Source: Magnolia sinica (Eukaryota > Streptophyta > Magnoliopsida > Magnoliales > Magnoliaceae). Taken from it: a stretch of 64,000 bases of DNA. Within the stretch, counting starts at the first letter, position 1; every line of letters starts with the position of its first letter. Below, piece after piece: positions 24,401 to 33,400 of the stretch. The position numbers were made by a program, and so were the translations under genes. Location of the stretch: assembly GCF_029962835.1 (NCBI RefSeq), contig NC_080577.1, positions 7,602,501-7,666,500 on the forward strand, written 5' to 3'. A model generated the notes under the pieces. The model ran no database searches. It was not told where the DNA came from and saw nothing but the letters and a program-made list of their open reading frames with translations.

Positions 24401-27400
24401 CTTCTTCTTATGAAAACGCTTGGTTGACTTCCTAGTCACACTCATATAGAAGGCACAACCATTCCTTGACGTGAATGAACGACTTCATGTGTATGAGATC
24501 CATCAGGTGTGTCACCATGTGTTTTAACTGGGACCCAAAACCCAAGCCAATTCAAACTCAAGTGGGTTACAACATAGGGAACGGGCGAGACAGGGACACC
24601 CACCACTAAAATGATGCAATTGTGTGTGGTGTCTACAATGGTGCACATATGCAATCCAACATATTCATTTGACATGCCCCACCAAGATGAAGGGGCACCT
24701 CGAAAATCATGACATTCCAACACTCATGTGAGCCACACCCAGTGTTCGAGTTATCGGTGTCGCTACAAGTTTCGCTGGCCGGAGATAACGATATAATATC
24801 GTTATCGCCGATAACCGGAAATGCAGGGAAAAAGGGGAAAACATGGAGAAAATGGTGGAATTTTTCAGTAAAACTTCAGGACATGCCTAAATACATATAT
24901 TTACATATTCAGGAATAAAAAATTTGCAAAAAGAATATATTAAATTAAAAGTTTTCATTTAATGGGGGCCAAAAGGCATGCGTTGTTGTAAGAAATCACT
25001 CAAATAGTAATCAAAATGAGTTTAATATAATACAAATGCAAGCTTACAACAATTAAGACATGCAAAAGTAAATAAATTTAAAAAATACACATTTCTAGCC
25101 ATTTTTCATCCCCACATAGAGTGACGAGGTGGCTCGTAATCATTGTCTGGATCCCGTGGCAGTTGAGAGTAGTACTGTTGCCCAACATATTGGCAGTACT
25201 GTTCCCAAGTCATCCTCTGCTCGTACCAATTGAGGAACTCTCTTATGTACCTCTGATAATCATCCTCCCCAAACTGTACGAGTACGCCTAGACGTGGGAA
25301 TTGCGTGACATACATCGATGGCATTTCCTGAGCAGGGTACTGAGGGAACAGATCAAGTCTAACCCCTACTCCTTGATAGTATTGCTGCCAGTCGTACGGG
25401 TATCCCGAATATCCACCTGTCAAAGGGTCATGACTCGAAGAACTATCTTCTGGCTGCCTGTACTCATGGGTAGATGAGCGTGACTGAATGTCAGAGCTGT
25501 CACGGCCATACCCATGATATCCCCCATGAGCATAAGGTGGGATAGAGGTGGAGCTCCCCCGATCTGAACTTATGTCCATAGATAACAAGCTGCGTGTGAG
25601 GGCATCAGCCGCGGCGCGTCCAGCTTTCTTCTTCGAACGACGTTCGAACATATATGTGGGCTCCGATGCTCTCGCCCTGGATGGTGGACGAGATCCATGG
25701 TCCATGTCCTGAGTGGCATGGTCAAAGCTTTGCTCCTCAGTGAACTGGCCAACGGATCGTTGGCTCTGAGCCGTCGTATATCCCCCACCACTACCACCCC
25801 TACCCCCACTAGTACCACCTATACTAGTGTCGGTGCCTCCGTCCCCTCTCTCATCACCATTGTCATCGCCGTGGTCATCATCATCGCTGTCGTCGTCATC
25901 CCCAGGACCAGTGTTGAGTGGGGGTTGAGTCTCATCATCATCATCACTCACTACGACTTGATGATGGGGTGGGGGCCGTGAAGATGCTTCCTCACCCTCA
26001 TTGGAACGTGCCGAACTCCTCACCAAAGGATCAAAGGAGTCTGTATCCGCCTTTTGTTCAGATACTACCTGATCAACGTCGATACCTAGAGCTGCTGCTC
26101 CCTCGGCTACCTGTGGAGAAGGGCCTCCCTCCGCATCATCTAAATCAGCTGATTTGACCCACTCATAAAGTGGGTCTTCATCATCATCACCTATCTGTGC
26201 CATGTTACCTATAGACAATAGGTCCAGTGGGTCCTGATTTTCCTCCATGTCTCGATCTACCCTCAACTGCCTCTCTCTTAACTTCATATTGTAGTGGCAG
26301 TAAACGAGCTTTTGCAGCTTCTCATATGCCAACCTGTTCCTCTTGTTGGTGTGTATAAGTGACCATGTGCTCCAATTCCTCTCACACGGTGAGGAGGATA
26401 CAGTCTGTGCGAGAACACGGACTGCTAATAACTGCAGTGCGGGCGTGTCGATTCCGTACATCGCCCACCACTCACCTATATATCCATAAGGAGCTTAGTT
26501 TAGTATGAAGTTTAAACGAAAAATGCAATTACCTAATTATGTTACCATACTTACATGACATCATCGTTTCAGTCGATGCTTTTGCTAATGCAGATGAGAA
26601 CGTACCCCTCGCATCCCTAAACCGCAATAACTGTAAACACAGATTCACAGGTCATTATTTTTAATCACCCATATTTCTAGAGGCTATAAGGAAGAAAATT
26701 TATTGCATTACCTGGTTACCGAAATCTGCTTGTGCAGTCGAGAACAATCGTTCGAACACCTCGTGGACAGCCATCGTCAAATTTTGATTCTCATGGAGCC
26801 GACGTTTGTAATGAAATTTGGGATTCAGATAGTATGCTGAAACCCAAATATTAGTTGCTCAGTTGTATTAACATGCAAACAGAAGTGATGCTTAAGGTAC
26901 TCAGTTGTATTAAGAAACTTACCAGCTTGGTGGAGTGGATGCTGGAGGGTCCTGGTCCATCGATGATACTGATCACCCATTGATACGAACTGGGGATTGC
27001 AGTCATTATTCATTCTCTCATAATTCTCATAAGCTCATACATTGACCCCATCGAAGGCCACATCTCATTATCTACGGCTCGTAGGACCTTGTACATCGGA
27101 TGCAGAAAGGAAACGACGTTGTAAACTTTTTCACAGAAGGAATCGGAAAGCACTATCTTCGAACAGGTCTTTGCACCATCGGTCTTCCTCTGATTCCACT
27201 CCATGTATTTCTCGGATCTGAACAAATTTCTCAGACCCACGCGGTGCCTATATAAGCTGTCGAGTGCAATGAAGTTCGTGGCGAACCGTGTCGTGCCTGG
27301 TCGAACAATGTCCCCTCCACAACACTCACGCATTGCAGCCAACAACCATGAGTGATTGTATATAAAGTTTGTCACTCTCCTCGCATCCTGGATAGTCTTC

Positions 27401-30400
27401 TTGACAGAATCCCTCTGGCCTATCTCCTCGAGCATTAAATCAATGCAGTGTGCCGCACATGGGGTCCAATAGAGATTGAACTTCTTCATCAATTTCTTCC
27501 CCGCCTTAACGAACGCACTGCCATTGTCCGTCACAACTTGGACAACATTATGGGACCCAACCTCTCTAATCACTCTTTTTATGAGAGCATATATGTATTC
27601 GTGCTCTTTTATTTTGGCCGATGCATCAATGGATTTGAGGAAAACTGGTTGTCCTCTACAGTACACCATGAAATTGATAATGGACAATTTCGTAGGTCCC
27701 GTCCACCCGTCACACATGATTGTTACCCCGTACTGCTTCCAGTTTGGCTTGAGTCCACGTACCCAAGCTTGCATCTCCTTGTGCTCCCGATCGAGGTAGA
27801 TGCCAAGAATCTCCTGTGGCGTGGGAGGCTTCACGCCGGGCTCGGCACGCTGCACCTCCTCAATCATATTTTTAAAGTGAGGACTGGCTGCTGCATTTGC
27901 TGGTATATGGCTCGAGATGAACCACCTAGATATACCACCACCTACTTTCTCCCTAAGCCCCTTGCTCCACATATTTTTTAATCTTTTTTGATTAACACCT
28001 GCGATGGATGCATCTGTGACACGAGCGCTTTGCGTCCGTTGTATGACATGCCCGCTGCCTCCCTCAAAACGTCTGCTGGTCCCACCAGTCTCATGTCGGG
28101 ACGTCCCAAACGACGGCCTACTCTCATTAATCCGTCTTCTTTGCTCCCTCTCCCACTCTGAAGCCCGAGACTCATGAATCACTTGTCTAAAATCACTCCT
28201 TTCTCGAGCCGTAACCCAATCATCTGGGTATGCGATCACCTCATCGTCGTCGTCATCATGCTCGTCGATAGCACCTACGCCCCGTCTAGTGCCTCGTAGC
28301 TCTTCCCTCATATCCCTCTCCCAATCATTTTGTTGCAGCTTGCGTGACTTTGCTTCAATCAACACTCTTCTCATCTCCTCTCTCACTGGCCTTGTTACAC
28401 TTGGACAGTCTTTCACGTTCTTGTATCCCCCTGCTAAATGTTCTTTTAGCCTAGACACTCCCCCACTCCGTATCACTTGGCCGCAATAGTTGCATATGGC
28501 TCCATATTTATTCCCCTCCACTGGCCGTCCATGTTTCCACCCTATGTCCCTTGCTCCTTTTCCCGATCCAGACGACATTGTGCTCCCTAGTAGTATACAA
28601 ATTTGCAATAATCGACAAAAAAAAGTGCGGATGGATTGAATTTTACTTTATGAATGCATGTGCATGTGCAGCCCCAACCTCATCCACGACAGTGCAGTCC
28701 TGATTATGGGGCCCACCTTGATGTATTTATTCTTCCATCGCAAGTTTGATGCATGGAGCATTCACATTTGGCCCACCATATCAATGGCTTAGATCACTGA
28801 ATCATGGGCCTTACTTATACAAGTACCAACTGTAACCTGAACAAGTCAGGTTCCTAAATCGAGCATATTGCTTCATCCTTCAAAGCTATTGATGGAGCAT
28901 TAGATCTAGAACATTGGTAAATGAATGGATGGATGATCCAGGCCAATTAGAGGGAGCGTCCACAAATTCAATGGCAATAACAAGTTCTCTGATCAAATAC
29001 TGAGAATATCCGACAAGTATCGAAAATGGGCTATGGACCCTCAATAACAGGTCCCAACACATGAACGGTCCAGATTTTCTAAACGTGCACACGTGTAAAG
29101 AGATGAGAGGTGCTTGATGGCAAAGATAAAAGCATTTAATCAGGTACTATACAGCTAAAGTGCACCATACTACCAATAGATGCTTAACACTTTTTCCCTA
29201 ATCAGGTCCCACCGTTGAAACATTTATAAGGCCCACCATTATGTATTTTTTAGATCCAACTTATTCATAAGTTAACATAGAAATAGATGAAGTGAAAACA
29301 AAAATATCAGCTTGATGGGAAACTTCTTTGGCCCTGGGGAAGTTTTGAACGTTGGATCAGTCCCCATTGTTTTATATGGTGGACTTGAACTTTAAATCTA
29401 TCTCATTATTTTTCTCATGCCATAAAACTCTCTCTCTCTCTGAATGGATGGACGGTATGAATTCAACACATGCATCATGGCAGGGTCCACAAAGCTTGGT
29501 GACGTCACTTCAGTGACGCCCTGGAACAGATTGGCTACTCCCCCTGAAACCAGCCATTGGCTGGTGATCGGTGCTCTATGGGGCCCACCATGATGTATGT
29601 GTGTCATCCATGCTGTCCATATATTTTTATATATCATTTTATACATGATAAAAAAAAATGAAGTATATCTCTATCTCAAGGGGACCACATTACAGGAAAC
29701 AGTGTTGAATGAATTTTGACCATTAAAAACATTTTGGGGGCCATAAAAGTTTTGGATGAAGCTGATATTTATTGTTTCCCTTCAGCTGGGTCTTTATGAC
29801 CAAACCAACAGATTGGATGTCAAATAAACAGTACAGTGGGCCTTAAGAGGATTTTAATTGTGAATATCCATTCATTATTTTTGTCCTGTGGTGTGGCCCA
29901 CCTAAGATTTATATTCCAATCATTTTTTGTATCAAGCCCTAAAATGATCTGTAAGAATGGATGAACGGAATGGATGAAAAACATACATCATGTTGGGGCC
30001 CACAAAGCACCGCCCACAAGCCACGGTGCAGGTGTCAGGGGGAGTAGCCAATCCGTTCCCAGCGCCCCTGGCGGATTCGGATGGTGTACCCCCGAGTACC
30101 CTAAGCGTATTGAGTAAACTCTGTGGGGCCCACCTTCATTCATGCATTTTATCCAACCCGTTCGTCCATTTTACCAGATAATTTTAGGGCTTTAGCCAAA
30201 AAAAAAAAGCCTATAAAAATATCTTGTGGACCACACCAAAGTAAACAGTGTGAATTGAACTTCTACCGTTGAAAAGTTCTTGAGGGCTACAGAAGTTTTA
30301 GATCAAGATGATATTTGTTTGTTTCCCTTCATCCATATCTGTAGATCCTATGAACAGGTTGGATGAAAAATAAACATTACCACGTGCCTTAGAAAGGTTT

Positions 30401-33400
30401 CAACGGTGAAAATAAATATTTCCACTGTTTCACGTGGTATGGTCCAGTTGAGGTGTGGATATACTTCAATTTTGGTCTCAACGCCTACAATGATCTTTAA
30501 AAACGTATGAACGGCGTGGATGAACCACATGCATTTACGGTGGGTCCAACAGAGTTTACGGTATGGTTTGCATCTAAATATCACTGTCGAAAGGTTTCAA
30601 CGGTAGGAATTTTCCAAACCACATTTTCCTTTCGTACGGCTCACTTGAGCTTTGGATATCTTTCATTTTTTACAAGGAGTCCTAAAATGAAATCACAAAA
30701 TCGATGGACGGAGAGGATTTCTTACAAACATCACAGTGGGCCCCACCTGCCCCACCTGAGCTAGCGGACGGTCTTCGGCAGGAAATCCGCGTCCCTGGTC
30801 CGCACGTTGCGGAAAGGGATTAGGCTACTCCCCTGCCGTGTTCTGTGGGCCCCACCATGAGGTATGTGTTTCATCCATGCCGTCCATCTATTTATATAGA
30901 TAATTTTATGATATTTAGAAAAAAAAAAAGGTATATCCCAATATCAGTTGGACCACATTACAAGAAACAGTGTTGAATGAACTATGACCATTAAAAACTT
31001 TTTGGGGGCCATAAAGATTTTGGAACAATCTGATCTTTGTTTTTTCCCTTCATCTGAGTTTTTATGAGCTAATTAACGGATTGGATGTCAAATAAACAGT
31101 ACAGTGGGCCTTAGGAGGATTTAAATGGTGGATATCCAATCACTACTATTTTCCCGTGGTGTGGCCCACCTAAGTTTTAGATCTACCTCATTTTTTGGTT
31201 AAAGCTCTAAAATAATATTTAAAAATTAATGGACAGAATGGATACAACAGATGCATCGTGGTGGGGCCCACATAGCACCAGCATGCACCCAGAGCCCAAG
31301 CCGCCCAAGCTCGTGGTGGGGTGGTGTGCAACCAAGTGAGGTTGCACCGTCCAAGCCCACCTGTGGGGTCCACCATGATTTATGTATTTTATCCACTCCG
31401 TCCATCCATTGTAACAGATAATTTTAGGTCTTGAACCTAAAAAATAAGTATATCTAAACCTCAAGTGGACCACACCATAGGAAACAGTATAAATTGAACA
31501 TTTACCGTTGAAAATATCTTGGGGGGCACAGAAGTTTTGGATCAAACTTCTATTTTTTTTTCCCTTCATCCATGTCTGTGTGATCTTATGAACGGTTGGA
31601 TGAGAAATAAACATCACTGTGGGCCCTAGAAAAGTTTTAACGGTGGAAGTCATTATTCAAACTGTTTCCAATGGTGTGGTCCACTTGATTTTTTTGTGCC
31701 ATTAAATTTTGGTCTCAACCGTTAAAACAATATGGAAAAACGAATGGACCGCATGGATAGACTAGATGCATTCTCGGTGGGCCCCACGGCGTTACTCAGT
31801 ACGATAAGAGCGTACCGCGTAACCGAGTACGCATCTGCCCGCGGCCCTCCCGATCCCCAATTCGCGATAAAAACCCCAAATTCCCTCTCCCCTTCCAAAA
31901 TTTTTGAAATTTCATTCCTTCCCACCGATTTCTCCGAGATTTTCTACCCGAAAGTCTCTCTCCCTAATCCCAAATCAAACAAAACCTCTATTTTCGTACA
32001 AGATCTCGGCCCGCAAGCTGTTTCCGCAACTTGCAGAGGATTTTTCGACGAAAAAAGAAGATATTTTTAGGGTTGAATCTTACCGGAAATGTCGATCTGC
32101 ACTCAAGAGCAGCTGAACTCGCGTCTTCCTCCAAATCCGGGCGAAAAAACAGGTATTTCTTATGTTTTTTGTGATTTTTTCGCTGACAACCCCCTCTTTT
32201 ATCGATAAAAGTGGGTTGGTGGCTACAGTTCCACCCGTGGTTGGTGGGAACAGTGATATGTCGTCCTGATCTTGAAAATATCGATAATATCGGCGAGATT
32301 TCGGCGAAATCTGGAAACGAAACGAAATATTGGGGTTTCGGTGTCGCCAGTGCAGCAACACTGAAATTATCGGTGATATTTCGATAATATCGCCGACAAT
32401 TTGAACACTGGCCACACCACATGAATTTAGAGGTTCTAGCCTAATTTTACACCGTTTCTCATGTGAGCCACGCCGCATGCATGCATACATACATACATAC
32501 ATACATCTGATGCAAGACAATTAACCACTTGCTCTAAAAGCTCGGACTGATAGAGCATGGCGAATTAATCTTTTTATCTCATAGCCCAGGCCCCAAATCA
32601 ATGGATTAGATCCTCGAACGAACCCTCCTCGTGGGCCCCAAATCCATGGATTCCGCCTCACACGAGCCACCTGCCTACACGGGCCCCAAATCACATGGGT
32701 TCTGCAGGCCACCCACCCCGAGTGTGCCCCCGCATCCCACAGGCCACCCCACTCGAACCTGGTGTGAAAATGCCCTTACATTAACATTTGTGCATGTACA
32801 TGTTCCTCCCATGTAGCGCTTAATTGGCACAAGTCACGCCCTCCGCGCGCGCGCGCATGTGTGTCTGCGTGCGGCTGCCAAGGAGGAAAAAAATGACTCC
32901 CATTTTGCACGCTCACACACATGTGCGCACACGGGGGGAGGTCGCCGTATGTGTGCGCGCGCGTGCATGCAAAATGGGAATCGTTTTTTCTACATGGGAG
33001 GAATGCGCACGCACGCACACTCTCAAACTAAAAGGGAAATTGTATAGGATAGCTATAAGAACAGACATGCTATATGGGACAGAAAGTTGGGCAGTTAGAG
33101 ACGACATGTTCATAGGATGAGTGTAGCTGAAATGAGGATGTTGAGATGGATGGGCGACAAGACAAGGAAGAATAGAATTAGAAATGAATGCATTCGAGGG
33201 AACTTATGAGCAGTACAAGTAGGTATTAAGGTGAGGGGAAGTAGACTTAGATGGTTTGGTCATGTGCAGTGCAGACCAAAAGCCACATTGGTTACAAGGA
33301 CTGAGTTGATACAAGTTGAAGGCTCTAAAAGAACAAGGTGAAGGCCCAAAAGGGCATGGATCAAGGTTGTAAGAAAAGACTTGATGACCTATCATCTAAC

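Larger units (their letters stand above)
24740..32410 (-). mobile_element. Complete hAT transposon, 7.67 kb, with transposase gene
   Basis: The left end is CAGTGTTCGAGTTATCGGTG (24740). The reverse complement of the right end is CAGTGTTCAAATTGTCGGCG (ends 32410). Both carry the CAGTG start of hAT termini, with A/T-and-CG subterminal motifs such as 'cgataatatcg'. Exact 8-bp target duplications GCCACACC lie at 24732-24739 and 32411-32418, the hAT hallmark. The transposase gene (28578-25106) reads leftward. The 3.8 kb between its start codon and the right end is occupied by several palindromic MITE-like repeats and a GC-rich leader. The element sits in DTD intron 2 in the same orientation as DTD. 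Good termini, an exact duplication and a nearly open transposase suggest a fairly recent insertion. Confidence 0.95.

Noticed and set aside
25697-26157. Plus-strand open frames of 79-94 codons
   Set aside because: Antisense of the acidic/Gly-rich tail of the hAT transposase; the poly-His, Thr and Val runs mirror Asp/Gly codon repeats.
27448-27981. 177-codon plus-strand open frame
   Set aside because: Antisense shadow of hAT transposase exon 1, whose domains are unmistakable on the minus strand.
31219-32520. Open frames of 112-146 codons in the hAT 5' region
   Set aside because: They cross palindromic repeats and the hAT terminus, with no domain. Only the short exon-like piece at 32089-32152 was kept, as a low-confidence possibility.
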